Shown here: piece after piece, positions 1-13,301 of the stretch
Position numbering within the stretch: the stretch's first letter is position 1
Layout of the letters: every line of letters starts with the position of its first letter
NCBI GenBank assembly: GCA_035048485.1
Contig: CM068581.1
Location: 63,589,393-63,653,392 of the forward strand
Direction of reading: 5' to 3'
DNA length: 64,000 bases
DNA from: Pteria penguin
Taxonomy: Eukaryota > Mollusca > Bivalvia > Pterioida > Pteriidae
The notes under the pieces: model-generated
What the model saw: only the letters and a program-made list of their open reading frames with translations
Databases searched by the model: none
What the model was told of the DNA's origin: nothing
Position numbers and translations under genes: made by a program

Positions 1-77
1 TATTATTTTTTTTTTTTTTTAGTGTGCATGTTCATGGTGATTTTTGTCATATAGCTTTGTCAGATGTCTTCAAGTCC

Positions 78-172
78 GTTGCAAAGGTCAAAATTTGTAT
101 GCCCCGCATCAGGCAGATGCCGTCACCTTATACGTGAAATATTCGTGGTGTGACGTTAAACAAAAATCAATC
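78..172 (+). mobile_element. tRNA-derived SINE, 5'-truncated
   Basis: Matches the body and tail of the SINE family at 32.5, 32.8 and 59.2 kb: aaggtcaaaatttgtatgcc to aaaaatcaatcac. The tRNA-like head is missing. Confidence 0.75.
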
Positions 173-180
173 ACTCAACA

Positions 181-1063
181 TACGAATCCATGACGTCACA
201 ACATGTTTACATTTGTGCTGCATAAAGTTAGACAACTCGTTAGTCGGATCCTTGCGTACGTACACACTTACACCGGTTGATGAAACACACATTTTGTTGA
301 ATAAAGAATTAAGTAAGTAACCTACGCCATTGTTGTGAAACATTTACATTTGTTGATGGACCGGGCTTCAGTTCCGCAGCTGTAGTACAATGGATATTTT
401 TGTAATGTTATTTCATGTACTTATATGTCCAATGCATCACACCAGCGTAAATTAGCATTCCTACCTCAGTTCCTCCACCTCAAAAACTTCTCATCAAACA
501 CCATAAAATGTGTGAGCGGTTTTAAAACAAGGTTTCCCAATTTAATAGGATAAAAGTCTACATGAACATAAATTTGAATTCTTCTGTCTTTGTCAATGAA
601 ACAAAAGAAATGGCAATTTCAAAAGCGACCTCTATAAACTGATGGTAAAGACAGGTTTCCATTTAGTTTCGAGCATTTTACATTCTAAATCATTTTGAAC
701 GTCATGTCATGAAAAGTTTTTATCCAGAACTTTGGGGCCACTTTGTCACCAACCATAGAAATACTTACTAGTAGACATCCATCACACCAGTATCGTCATC
801 CAAAAGATTATCTTTCTTACTGCCGAAATATTTTACATCCGTTATTTCTTAAATTCATCGTGCGTTTTCTCTGTTACGTCCAGATAATTAGTTCTGTCTT
901 CATTACGCCAACACTTTTCAGGTAAAACACTGCTATTACATACATTAACATACATCACATCTCTCTTTACTCATCTGGTCTACTCTTTATTATATGATAT
1001 TCCACAAAGTAAAATCAACTTCCTGCATCAGTATGTTAAAAAAGGAAAGCACACACACATACA

Positions 1064-1119
<56 letters not shown>

Positions 1120-2358
1120 TAAGACGGAAGAATATTGGAATCTATGTCTGTTTTACATGAAAAGAGTAATGCGAAAACGAAGTTTGGAGTCGGGGTTTGT
1201 AGAGAATTAAACATTCCCTGCTAACTATCAACATTAAACTCGTATCACTACATGACAGTTGATTAGCATCGGTATAAACTTCCTACTTCATGTACTAAAT
1301 ACGTGTTTTCTCTGTATTGTGACACGTATAATATCCGTTATCTGAATGTTATGACCTATCTCGTCCCACTTGCCAAAGTTTTACCATGGCTCATTGTGTA
1401 GCATATATCATAAGGTAACAGAAAATCGTTCTTTTCGAAACTCTCCCTGGTACAGGCTTATTAATCCTTTAAATACTTTAAAATGAATAGATAACAAACA
1501 TATATATCAAATGAGTGAGCTTGTATTCGTACAGCAGATCATAATAGCGATAGTTAAATTTGTGAATGGTTGACACGAGACAAAATTGCTCAAATTCTTG
1601 TGATAGGAACTGTTCGTAATTTGGACAATCCTCGATATGAGATTATTATCCGTTCACAATATTCTTACGAAGAAGATGACCTCAAAAACATGGACTCCGT
1701 TTTCATTTTTAGAAATCTTGAAAGTTGATCATTTTCTGATCATTATTTCATGTGCGTTGATGATATAAAAAGCAGTATTTATAAAAGCTTTTTTCTTGCA
1801 TATAAATCTACAAGTCTAAAGTTTTATGCACAAATTTTAAATCTTATCCCTGGTTGTTTGTAATCATGTGATAACTATAAATAGAACTAAGAATTAGAAA
1901 TAGAACGTAGTATTAACAACATGTATACAAAATGCAAAGGCATGTTGCCTACTTTGGTAGTCAAATTTTGTTGTATACAATAAGTGGAAGTCTATTTATA
2001 ACATTATGGTGTGTCCAACTCGCGTAATTGTGTGTAAATACTGCTTTGAAAATGCCAAAATGGAGTAATTTTATATCAACTGGTAAAATTAAATTGACAT
2101 CCGTTAATATTTGAAAATACTAACGTTAGGCTCAGCAAAGGTAATTTCAAATACAAATAGATCAACTATTATGTTAAATGTGAATATTTCTCAGTTGGAC
2201 TTAATACATGTAAATTGTCACAGTGATGTAGGTTAGTTTGCATGACTGAAAAAAATAAAATTGTTAAACGCATTTTTACATAAATAATATCATCTTTTAT
2301 TGTGCCCATAAACGCACTTTTAATTTTTCAAGACACTTCCATAAGTCCTGTAATGCCT
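181..2358. other. Region 3' of TIR copy 1, no gene seen
   Basis: AT-rich, with an R3 fragment near 360-420 and the GA microsatellite. The short open frames lack any recognisable protein. Confidence 0.6.
1067..1114. repeat. (GA)n microsatellite
   Basis: Simple GA repeat, almost perfect. Confidence 0.95.
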
Positions 2359-2514
2359 TCAAATTATAATTTCGTCTATTACTAGTTGACAAAGGCAGGC
2401 TTTCTGTCTGAAGGAATTGTGTCTATTCATGAAAGAGGTGGGAAGAAATTTCCAGTTTACGAGCCTTTGATTGTTTTTCTGTAAGAACGTCTCGATTGCG
2501 CTGTATGCGGCTTC
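2359..2514 (-). CDS. Terminal coding exon of copy 1
   Basis: This 156-bp exon starts after tttcacag and ends at TGA. It codes 51 residues ending CQLVIDEIII. The copy 2 exon 44565-44720 is the same length and differs at four residues. The family is unknown. Confidence 0.8.
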   Translation of the reverse strand, partial: EAAYSAIETFLQKNNQRLVNWKFLPTSFMNRHNSFRQKACLCQLVIDEIII

Positions 2515-4576
2515 CTGTGAAATGAAACATTTGTCATAATTCATTTTGTCCATGTTAGTTGTAAGACTATGTAATAAGTAAGAGCATTTGCCTTACGCGA
2601 GACAAAGAAATAATGACCTATTTGTGCAGTGAAGTAGCTTTTGGATTTTAAAGTCAGTTCTTTGATTTCCTACAGTGTTACGTGACAGCAACTAGTCCTA
2701 GATGCAATTGAACTCAGAACCTCTTGCTCCAACCACTCAAGCTATTGAATAAGTTATTCTGTCTACAGCTAACAGCACGCTAATTGAATACTTCTGCATC
2801 AATGTATCGCTTTATATTTTCCTTCTAAAGAGTTTTTCTGAACTTCTAAAAAATAAGGGATCTAATTTACCCGATTCTGGACATATCCCTGAGCTCATTT
2901 TGCTAAAATATATATAAAACACCTTGTAGGAATTCATGATTATTTTGTATCCGAAGAATTTTTCTAGTAGTTCTGAAAACGCAGTCAATTGTCAAATACT
3001 CCATCTTTAACATCATTCCTTTTTTAATCCTAAGAATAGAAAAACTCAAAAATATTTCTTTAGCAATTCAGTTCGTGATTCAGATTTTACATTAGCAATT
3101 ATTGTCCTAAATCGAAACAAAAGGTAACCCCCAAAAAATCACGGAAAATTAGTGAAATTTCAAATATCCACTCAGCAAATGTACAACATATGACGTCAGG
3201 TTTCAACCCCCCCCCCCCCCCCAACAACAACAGTAACAATTATATTAGTAATACTAATATTATACTCCATTATAAACTCTACGAGGAAATCGAAGACAGT
3301 TACTGAAAATGTGCAAAAATATGATGATATTTTTAAAGACGTTAAGAAATTGATTTCGGAATGAGAAAAACAACTTAAAATAATCTTCCTGCTCACTTTG
3401 ATACTTTCCGTTTTCGATCTATGTAACTGATCAAAAGTCAGTCGAAATAGTGTGCCAATCCTTGTCGCCCGACTCTGGATTAATCCCCTGGTGACAGAGA
3501 ATACAGCAGATCCTCTTGAGTTCTGATTCCTATTAAGCTTCATCAAATTCCGCAACTGGTTCTGAAGATGTTGAAAATGTCAACAAATGACGGACGGACG
3601 TACGGAATTACAGCTTATGTGAGCCTTTCGGTCAGGTAAGACAAAAGCAATGGTATACTCAGATTTGTAATAAATGGTGTACTATACCTCATAGTTCTTT
3701 TCAGATGGATTTCGTTTCTTATAGAAACTGATGAGATAATCCTGAAAGATTAAATTTAATTAAAAGGGAATAAAATAAAGATGAAAATTGCACCTGAAAC
3801 AGTATATAATCTTCTAAGTAAATCTATGTAAATCGCAACTTGAGATCTCAGTTTTACTGATCTATCCAAATGTAGGGCACTATAATGATTCGTTGGTGAA
3901 GCTCAACAGGCAACGTTGACTCCGTATTAAAAGTGAATATATAACAAACTTACTAAATATTAAACAGGATGCTTTTAACTTTTCGTTGATACCTTATATT
4001 TTTACCTGTTATCAATGTAAAATGCTGCATAATGTAAAATAAAAAGATTGATGAATGTAATGTGGCATTACCAAAATGTACAACAATAAACACTCCTGGA
4101 GTTTAAGAGACGAGACTACGGTCCGGCGCCATAAACTGAGAAAATACCCAAGACAATTATTTCATTTAACCTATTCCATTACCAAAAGTTCAAATAAGTT
4201 TTCATGCAAAATGTTTCAATTCTTCTTATCGATAGAATAAAACTCAATAAATTCCAAATCCCAGTTATTAATTCATTGTTATACAGAAGAATGTGAAATT
4301 ATGACTTAAGTATTTTATCAGTTTATGACGCAGGATCCAGGTATGCTAGAGGGGTATTTGATTCCCGTTAGGTTACCTGCACATGCCATATATGTCCACA
4401 TCACACACAATACATCTAAACTTTTAATACATGAGGTGAATATGGCTTCCATTGTTGTGAAATCAACGAACCAAGAAATCAACACAAACAAAATACAACT
4501 AAACAAACAGAGAAGAAGACAAAAGGAGCAAATATAAATCACCCCTCCCAAATAAAAAAATATATTAATAATAATA

Positions 4577-4641
<65 letters not shown>

Positions 4642-7600
4642 TAATAACTAATAATTTAATAATTAATAATATTAATAAAACCATCCATATCAAAGTCAAA
4701 TAAGAAAGAAGTCTGACCCAGTTGTAGAATATATTCTTTTACAATTTTAGAAATAATTGGATAAGTGAACACAAAATGTAACTATTATTCGATTTTGCAG
4801 CAAAGGAAGAAAAAAAGGTAAAATAAGTCATCTGACGAAGGTATATGAGAAAACAAGAATAAGCACAAAAAATCGCCATGGACCATGTTGAGAACACAAG
4901 AATAAGCACACAAAACTCGTCATAGACAATGTAGAGAACACAAGAATAATGACATAAAACTCGCCATAGACAACGTAAAAATACAAGGAAAAACACGCAA
5001 AATTCGCCATGAAGAATGTAGAGAACACAAGAATAAGCACATAAAACTCCCCATGGACAATGTAGAGAAAACAAGAATAAGGACACAAAACTCTCCATGG
5101 ACAATGTAGAGAACATAAAATTAAGCACACAAAACTCGCCATAGACAATGTTAAGAACAGAAGAATATGCACATCGAACTCGCCATGGAAAACATAAAGA
5201 ACACAAGAATAAGCACATAGAACTCGCCATGGACAATGTAGAGAACACAAGAATAAGCACATATTATTGGCTATGTACATGTAGAGATGGTTGGTTGGTT
5301 GGTTGATGGTTACCAACCTCTTAAACATAGTGGCGCAACCCGGGAATCGAACCCGGATCGTCGGCGCCGCAAGCCAAGCAGTTAACCACTACACCAAGCC
5401 TGCCCCTTACATGTAGAGAACACAAGAATAAGCACACAAACTCGCCATAGAGAACATTGAAAAGAAAAGAACAAGCACACAATACTCGCCATTTACAATG
5501 TAGAAAACAGAATAATAAGCACACGAATCTCGCCATGGACAACATAGACAACACATGGATTAGGACAGAAAACTCGTCATGGACAATGTAAAGAACACAA
5601 TAATAAGTACACAGTACACACCATGGACAATGTAGAGAACACAAGAATAAGCACGCAAACCTCGCCATGGACAGCGTAAAGAACACAAGTATAATCACAC
5701 AATATTCGCCATGAACAATGTTTATAGCACAAGAATAAGCACACAAAATTCCCAATGGGCAATGCAGAGAACACAAGAATAAGCACGCAAACTCGACATG
5801 GACAATGTAGAGAACACAGGAAGCAGCACACAAAACTTGCAATGGACAATGTAGAGAAGACAAGAATAAACACACAAAAAGCCATGATAAATTATTCGAT
5901 TTTAATACAGTTTTGGTATCCACCTATGACAACAGATTGAATTGATCTACGTCACTTATTTGGTATGGTTAAATACGAAGAAACATAGTTTAAGTAAAGA
6001 CCGTATTTTAGAATGGTCATTGAGTTAATACTGTAGAACTCATAATAGTACCCAAAGCTTTAAACATCAGATTAATGACCATTCGGGTTTTATTAGGAAA
6101 ATATCATAGATTATATATTGTATTTGTAACGCAACTTTTTTTTATAAAAGTTGCTGCCAATTCTCGTTCGTTTGTATAATGAGAACATTCTCTCAGGACT
6201 TTTCGGCTACTTAGCTTTTTTTAAGTTTAAAAACAAGTACAAGAGAGATTCTCGATCTTATAGATTGCAAAGTTTTTTTAAAATCCCAAGTGTGTACCAT
6301 CACAATTGCAAAATAAATAATCAGTTTTGGGTTTTAAGACTCTTCAAAACAGATAAATTAAAACCAAAGGGCACCATGCCCTCTTTGCACTCATAATACA
6401 TAAATCAGGGCGAGTAATGATGCCTTGGAGAAGGACGTGTGGAATGTATGACTAGATGCGTCCAAATCGTACATGCAACACAAATATTTCAATACTGCAC
6501 ATATACTATTAATGTATACTAACGCTGTGGAAGGAGTCATGTCAACGGGGATTTAACACTCTACAGACACTGTCATACATTATTGTCACACTGCACATAT
6601 TATATGAATGTGACGAAGGCTACATACCTTGCATTTCTCAGTGTCGTATCGGATGATTTTCAACTGAAGTCAAGAGTTAAGGTATAACGTATAAGTCGCT
6701 GGTGCATATGTAATAGGTAATTCAGTATTATAATAAAACATATAGAAAAGGAATTAAACAAATATACTGGAGAGTATAAAATTATCAGTTGCAAAAGTAC
6801 TGTTGGTACTAACGAAAATGTTGAAATCATTCAAAGTTACTGCAATAACAAAATTGAAATAAAAAAAAGAATATTTTTCATAGAAGTATCGTAGAAAACT
6901 GTAAAATGGAAATAAAAGCAGTAATATCTTATTTCTACACTTTGTATATTTGCATATATTTTATTAAAACATTTGACATAATATCATTGATACCATAACA
7001 GAATATTTTCGGTGTATCTTGATTCTAACCTTATTATGAAATAAAGGATACTTTGGGAACAACACTGTCAAGGTCATACAATATGAAACATTTCTTTTCT
7101 TTGTAAAAACGTTCGCTGTGTCTCCAACAAATATCAGATCCTGTATTAAATTTCTATGAAAAGAATAAGCAAGAAAATAATTAAATGTGACTAATGAAAA
7201 CTTTTATGTAACATGTTTTGTATCTATTATAGTTGCTTTAACTTTTACAATGTCGCAATATGTTGAAAGAATGGCGAAATATTGAGATAAAAGCAGAATC
7301 CTTAAAGTTACTGCATTTCAGTACTTATGATGATAACAAAGAAACTTACTGTCATTAACGAGTGAAACTTAGTATTGAATACCAAAGTAAAAAACCGAAG
7401 AAGTACCGAGGGGTAAACCATATCTCATAGTCCATGGAACAAAAGGACAATATCGTGTATAGTGTTATATTCAAACAAATGCGAACCACAATGAAATCGA
7501 GGTGAGACCAGGTGCCCGGGAGGAGTAAGCGTCCCTTGGTTGCATGCATCACCCGTCGCAAAAGTCCTGCAACAACTTTTCAAGTCTAGGAAGTAAATAC

Positions 7601-10600
7601 ACAAATATACACGCATGAACACCTGAAGGAGACAAGAACATTAAGTCAAATTTTCTTGTTCAAAGCATGAATTGTTGTTTAACTGAAATTCCGGCATCGG
7701 AAATGCACGTAAATAAATGCCTGTATATATACGTATTGTGTCAAATCAAGTATAGTCAGAAAGTTAAGATAGTTCGTATGGTCAGGTCCAAAATATCGGT
7801 TAACATTCTTGAAAGAGGAATCTGAAATTGTACTAGTAACTGATGCAATGTCACTGTGATAATAACAATTAGATGCATTTGTGAAACACTATGCCCCCGC
7901 GCTTGCAACTTGAATTTAGCATAAAGGTCATAGTCATTGCCATGAGGTCACTTATTGACCTTGGTGTAATTTGTAAGGGCTTTATTAGTGGAGTATGCAT
8001 GCCAAATATCAAGTATCTATCTCTCTCGGTTAAAAACGTATGGCGGTCATTAATGCTGACAGACAGACAAACAGAAAGATGCCAAAAACAATATGCCCAC
8101 GATCTATCGATCCGGGGCATTAAATCATACCACCGTGGACATTCAAGACATCTGGAAAAAAGGAGTGAAAATTATGTATTCAACGTCTCTTGATGGGTTA
8201 ACCAAACTCACCATGAATGCCGTAAATACATGTAGACGGCTAAATAATTCAACTTTGCAGGGATGACATGAATGTGGATAAGCAGTAAATAGCACTAAGG
8301 TAAAAAAAAATACGGGGAACTACTATAAAAGGTTTAATCGTATTAACCTATACATAGGGAAAAGGGTAATCAAGGCCGCTTCCTCTTCCCGGCGACCTGG
8401 TCTCATCTTGATTTAATTGGGGTTCGCATTAGTCTGAATCTGACTCTATACACGATATTGTCTTTTTATTCTATGGAATACGAAATATGGTTAACCCTCC
8501 TGTACTTCTTCGTTGTTTATTTGTTCTTGTTATTATTGTTGTTTTTTTATAATATGTGTTCGTTATTGTTCTTGCTGTTCTTTTTATTGTAGCTATATGA
8601 AACAGCATGTCTTACACCAATACAAAATTCACATTCTTCAAGACAAATTCTTCGATCCTAATACTTACTGCATTTTGATAACGGTAACCAAATACACAGC
8701 AGGACACTGAGACTACCACTGCTGCCACAGGAGCACTGAGAATAGCCCATATAAACTGGATGTTGAATGAGATAGGGGCTATATTATTCAAGTACAAGAT
8801 GTATGCAAGTATGTATACAAGTAATATTACGCAAAATATTAATAAAACCCCTGCCACACAGCGGGTGCCACAGGACGACCTTAACTTCAATAGACGGAGA
8901 AATCTTTGCTGATTCAGATGTTTGCGCAAATTTTCGTACTCTGGAATAATCTGAAAATGAATGATAGACGCAATGTTGAAATTTGCAAGGATTTTATATT
9001 AGTTTCATATTACCTTTCTGTTAATTCAATTTAAATAACTTATAATAAAACGTTAGAAGATAAAATAGGAATACTTTCGCTTAAAATGATCACAAAATAC
9101 ATGAATGGTTTACTATTAAATGGACTACCGTAAGAATGAAAGTAATTTTAAAGGGTTTCCAATGTTCGTTGCTGTTTCAATGTTCAATACATAAAAAATA
9201 AATAGCCAATATTCAGTATATGATAAATTCTAATGTAAACAGCTAATGCATTTTATTATTTAGCAAATATGATAAATTTGTACGTGTGCTACGATTCATA
9301 TTCAATTTGGACATTGCTAATCATATTACATGAAGATATGTAAATAATATTGCCTACGTTTACTTCATTAATGAAAAGTTGTTCTTTCTGGCTCAATATT
9401 AATGGCTTGAACTCCCAACCAGATCCGGAACAACATGTGTAATCTGGTGATGCATCCATTTCTAAAACAACCGCGCCATTTTGCTGTTTCGCTTTCTCAG
9501 CACTAGTATATGTCTCTGTAGAATTGGATATGACACAAGAAAATCAGATAAGAAACACTGAAATTTTAATAAAGTAGCATGTAAAACTGAGTTTGCATGC
9601 ATAGTTCAATATGAAATACTAGAGCTGTCCTAACGGGACAAATACCTCCCTCGGTAACAATGTGGAGACATGCAATAAATCAGCCCTTTATGACAACCCA
9701 TGATGCATCCATAGAGCAGGTATAATAATCCTAGGTGCTATCACAGAGGTCAAAGTCAAGGTCACAGTGACCTAGTTTCGGTACATGACACATCGCTTTC
9801 CCACAGTGTATCCACATCCACACACATTTAAAATATATGGTTTAGGGTGGGGATTTTAACTATTTTTGAGATAATTGAAAATTCCTGAAATGAAGACGGT
9901 GGTGAATGACCCTAGGAACTCCAAATTTTACAATAAAATTTGTTTCGCCATTAGGCATAAGAAAATATATAGTTTAGGGGTAGGGATCTGAAACAGTTTT
10001 AAGATAACTGAGGATTCCTGAAATGAGGGGTGGGGGATGACCATGGGGATCCCCAACTGATGCTTTGCAACTCCTCTTGTCATGAGGAATCAGAAAATAT
10101 GTAGTCTACAGGTGGGGATCTGAACACTTTTGAGATAAAGAAGGCTTTACCATCACGGAGGTCAAAGCACAGTATTCTAATTTTGCTGCACAACACATTG
10201 CCCTATCATGATGCATCCATAGAACAGGTATAATAATCCTAAGTGCTATTTACTATCATAGAGGTCAAAGTCAAGGTCACAGTGATCTAGTTTTGGTACA
10301 TGACACATCCCCTTCCCACGATGCATCCACCTGTAATGTCTGATAAAACTAGGTGAAAGGTTCAAATGTTATGCTCCGGACACAGATAATATAGTTTAGG
10401 GGTGGGGATCTGCACTATTTTTGAGATAAACAAGGTTTGTCCAGCACGAAGGTTAAAAGTCAAGGTCACAGTGACCTACTTTTTGTACACAACACATTGT
10501 CCTCCCATGATGCAACCATAGAACAGGTATAATATTCCTAGATGCTATTTACTATCATAGAGGTCAAAGTCAAGGTCACAGTGACCTAGTTTTGGTAAAT

Positions 10601-13301
10601 GACACATTCCCTTCCCATGATTCATCCACATGTAAGGTGCTATGGTTCAAAAGTAATGTTCCGGACACGAAGTGGCCCAGGTTTTACCATCAAAGAGGTC
10701 CAAAGCCGACACGAATCGGACGGACAGACGGCCATGGTGATCCTACATAGCCCCCTCCCCCACCCCCAAACTTCGTTTTCGGGGGGTATAATGAACATAC
10801 GCTGGTGACTTTTTTATATTCTAAGTTCTACCTTTTTAGTGACCTCGACTTTTTAGAAATAATTTCGAAAATTTTATATGTTTTTCTTTCGTGAGCGAAT
10901 TGGTTCTTGGGTTTAAATGCTGCCTGTTTAGTCGGGTATGTGGTCGCAATACATTTATATGTTAGAAAGGGCACTAAAGCTTTGCACAAAGGTTTTAAAA
11001 ATATTGTTTTCGCTGTTCGGCACTGCATTTACCATGTGCCTGACACATTCTATTTCTGTAAGAAGTGATAGCAGATACCGAAGTCCAGTTGAGACCGCAA
11101 GAACTATTCAACAACTGCAGGGTGGGCGCACCGCAAGATAAAATCTAAATCTAAGTCCAAGTGATATTTCTGGGGGTATTAACACGTTAATTGGTATCAG
11201 CAAACAATGAGTAATAGGTTGCATGAGCATGGCTTACGTGTCCATCGTCCCGCAAGAAGTCTTATTTTGTCAACACAACATCGGACAAACTGACTCCAGT
11301 TTGCACACCATCATCGTTACTTGCAACTTCATTGGTACTCTTTTTCCGATAAAAGCCGATTCCCACGTTTCAACTGGTGATGGACTCACGAATTCGTTCT
11401 AATTCGGCGACACTGGAGGAGAGTCTGCCGTGTTGTGGAGTGGTGTATGCTATATGCATCCTAGGTGGCACATATATACATTGTTGTGTTTAATAGAGAT
11501 GGAATTACAGACTACAAAATGTATGCAGTCACATCCTGCAATAATATCAGTTTGACGCCACAATCGTATATACTTTCACATTATACGAATATCCATTACA
11601 GTATGGTTGCTTCAGACTCATTCTGACTTAGGAACGTCATTGGACTGTATTTGTTGAAGCTATTTGTCACGAAGATAATTTGGGGTAACTCTTGTGCGCC
11701 AAGCGCTGGGATGATCCAGACAAATGACTTTGCATGAAGGATAAGCGCTAAGATCTATCGTTAATTTCTTGTTAAAATCGGATATTATAAACTGCTAACT
11801 GCCATTACTTAGTATATTCTTTGAGAAAGTAGTTAAAAATCCTTAATCTATTCATATTTTTCACTGTATTCAAATGCTTATAGAAATGGATTAAGTTTCA
11901 AAATTCTGATTTGCCGTAAGTTGTGTTTTTGGAGAATCTAACAAATTTTATTTCTAAAACAATATAAGAAATCAATAAAATATTTGTTCATTAAAGATAT
12001 TTTTTTTTTATGCATTAAAATGATTCACCCTTACACCTTTGAAAATTTATACGTACATTTTTAAAATAGGCAACTGGAAATGGGGGTATGGTCCCAGCAA
12101 AGAAGGAATTTATACTTGTTTCACTACAAAAGCAAGTCCAAATTCTGAAACTACACAATACCGCAGTCTGTTTCTCGAGAAGAAGAATGTATGACTGAGC
12201 ATTGGCATGTAACCACGGTTTATCTGCTACTCAGTGCTGAGATTTGATCAAGTATTTTGCTAAAAGGAATAATACCCTTACCGTTCTCTGCTGCTTCATC
12301 AAAAGTTGAAAATATTGAGTCTTCATCTAAAAGAGTACAAAGTTATGAATACATAAAAGTTAAATTCAGTAAACAGAACTGTTGTGCGAGCGTGTGTGTG
12401 TTGGTATGTGTGGTTTGAGTTTGAGTATACATGTATATTTTATCATTTTCGTTGATACATGGATGTAATACGCCGTCAAATGTGCTCTATCAATGAATTA
12501 TTCGACAATTACAGAACAAATGAAAGAAAACATCTCACTCCATTGTGTGAAAAAAAAGTCGCCACGATCATGCAGAGAACACAAGAATAAACAGATAAAT
12601 GGATGTCGCGAAAATATTTCATTGTAATGCATTTGTGGTACCGACAGGACGGTCAGTTGTGGTACCGACTTGGGACGGTCGATTGAATTACCAGTTTGCG
12701 GGCAGTACAAGTAAATAACACATATTGGTTTTCACAAACCTTTTTGTATAAAAGCTTCCTTTATCCTTGCTGATAAGTCTTTTTCCTTGGCAGCATCTAT
12801 GTACGTCAGATTACTGAGAGTTGAAGGTATATTTCCAGTGAATGGCTTTAGGATAAGTGGTATGAGGCAGTTCTGGCGCTGAGTGATGGACATCTGAAAG
12901 GCAACCTTCTGTTCAAACCAACAGTAACCACTTTCTAAATAACTTGGACTTAAAACCAACAATATCTTCATGCTCTTTTCTATGCCTTCTTTGATATTAT
13001 CCGTGATGTCTTTACCAGGCTGGAAATCTCGATCTGCATACATGCACCGAATGCCAAATCGATTCTCAATGGCTTTGATAATATTCCAGATTTCCTCTGA
13101 ATCTTCTCCACTGTGTGATACAAACATATGATATTGTTTCCCAGGTGACAATGCAATGACTTGGGTAAAATCTATTTTCTCATTCTCATTGTCGACGTCG
13201 ATATTGGAAGTGGATCGGAGTAAATCGAATGAATCTTCAGCATCTTGATGTTCTTCTACAGAAGGAATCAGTTGTATTTCTTCAGTTTTAGAGGATTCCA
13301 T
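2359..13301 (-). CDS. TIR-domain protein with two transmembrane helices, copy 1 (8 coding exons)
   Basis: Exons in transcript order are 13301-12740, 12326-12282, 9515-9364, 8950-8669, 7153-7052, 6663-6628, 3741-3688 and 2514-2359. All junctions have GT-AG signals and matching phases, giving 462 codons. Residues 55-187 are a TIR domain with box 1 YHMFVSHSGED (57-67) and a BB loop RDFQPGKDI (91-99). A glutamate at 130 lies where TIR NADases keep their catalytic Glu. Residues about 285-308 and 316-340 are hydrophobic helices joined by a short loop, so both ends should be cytosolic. The last 115 residues match no family I recognise. TIR domains signal by assembling with other TIR proteins or by cleaving NAD; which applies here is unknown. 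Copy 2 repeats exons 3-8 with the same phases and nearly the same lengths, which is the main support for the model. Likely a bivalve-type orphan TIR membrane protein. Confidence 0.8.
4558..4680. repeat. (TAA)n microsatellite
   Basis: Simple ATA/TAA repeat, degenerate at its right end. Confidence 0.95.
4840..5880. repeat. 44-bp minisatellite in copy 1 intron
   Basis: About 20 copies of a unit containing gaacacaagaataagcacac then aaaactcgccatggacaatg. It lies between exons 3688-3741 and 6628-6663. A short stray copy is at 12565-12605 in the first intron. Since 44 is not a multiple of 3, open frames run through all phases, giving false Cys/Leu-rich reading frames on the minus strand. Confidence 0.92.
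5288..5408 (-). mobile_element. Second tRNA-derived SINE type, with target duplication
   Basis: A 121-bp insertion in the 44-bp satellite, flanked by ACATGTAGAGA (5277-5287, 5409-5419). The minus strand reads as a tRNA-like head (TGGTGTAGTGG A box, GGTTCGATTCC B box, anticodon-like GCG). The acceptor stem does not pair well, and a ggttggttggttg tail follows. Confidence 0.85.
7385..7600 (+). repeat. Dispersed repeat R2
   Basis: Contains gaagaagtaccgaggggtaa, ggacaatatcgtgtat and the core at 7499-7537. Other copies: 42770-42975, 8385-8520 (inverted, partial) and 44870-45060 (diverged). Short open frames in it are not genes. Confidence 0.75.
7885..8125. repeat. MITE-like element
   Basis: Short inverted ends (ATGCCCCC... 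and ...CCGGGGCAT) bracket aaggtca-rich sequence with agacagacaaacag. A related piece lies near 22920. Confidence 0.45.
8669..8950 (-). CDS. Two-helix membrane exon of copy 1
   Basis: Acceptor ttttcag precedes ATTATTCCAG; donor GCA|gtaagt ends it. Both are mirrored in the paralogous exon 60029-60313. It codes 94 residues: a basic lead-in (NLRKHLNQQRFLRLL), then two hydrophobic segments around the short loop NNIAPISFN. The frame stays open past the donor to 8612, so an isoform ending after the second helix cannot be excluded. Confidence 0.8.
9617..10800 (+). repeat. Dispersed element with tandem internal units
   Basis: Starts ctgtcctaacgggacaaat, ends with a C-run and aacttcgttttcggggggta. Inside are units of about 300 bp with gaggtcaaagtcaaggtcac and gatgcatccatagarcaggt. 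In an intron of TIR copy 1. Confidence 0.7.
12740..13301 (-). CDS. TIR exon of copy 1
   Basis: The start at 13301 is the first ATG of the open frame and is preceded by a likely acceptor (taccatgcag) in the 5' UTR about 14 bp upstream. The first 50 residues are acidic and low-complexity; the TIR fold follows. The frame could stop two codons further at 12732. However, CAAAAAG followed by gtttgt is a good donor in phase 1, and a 45-bp phase 1 exon follows at 12282-12326. A TIR-only protein of 189 residues by intron retention is therefore possible. Confidence 0.85.

Noticed and set aside
5328..5405. Functional tRNA gene with GCG anticodon
   Set aside because: The T arm and anticodon arm fold, but the acceptor stem does not, and it is the head of a SINE with a target duplication.
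4739..5923. Overlapping minus-strand Cys/Leu-rich frames of 100-200 codons
   Set aside because: Produced by the 44-bp minisatellite; three frames give the same repeated peptide.
8612..8668. Extension of the membrane exon to an in-frame stop as the main form
   Set aside because: Both paralogues keep gtaagt at the same place and a matching downstream exon, so splicing is more likely.
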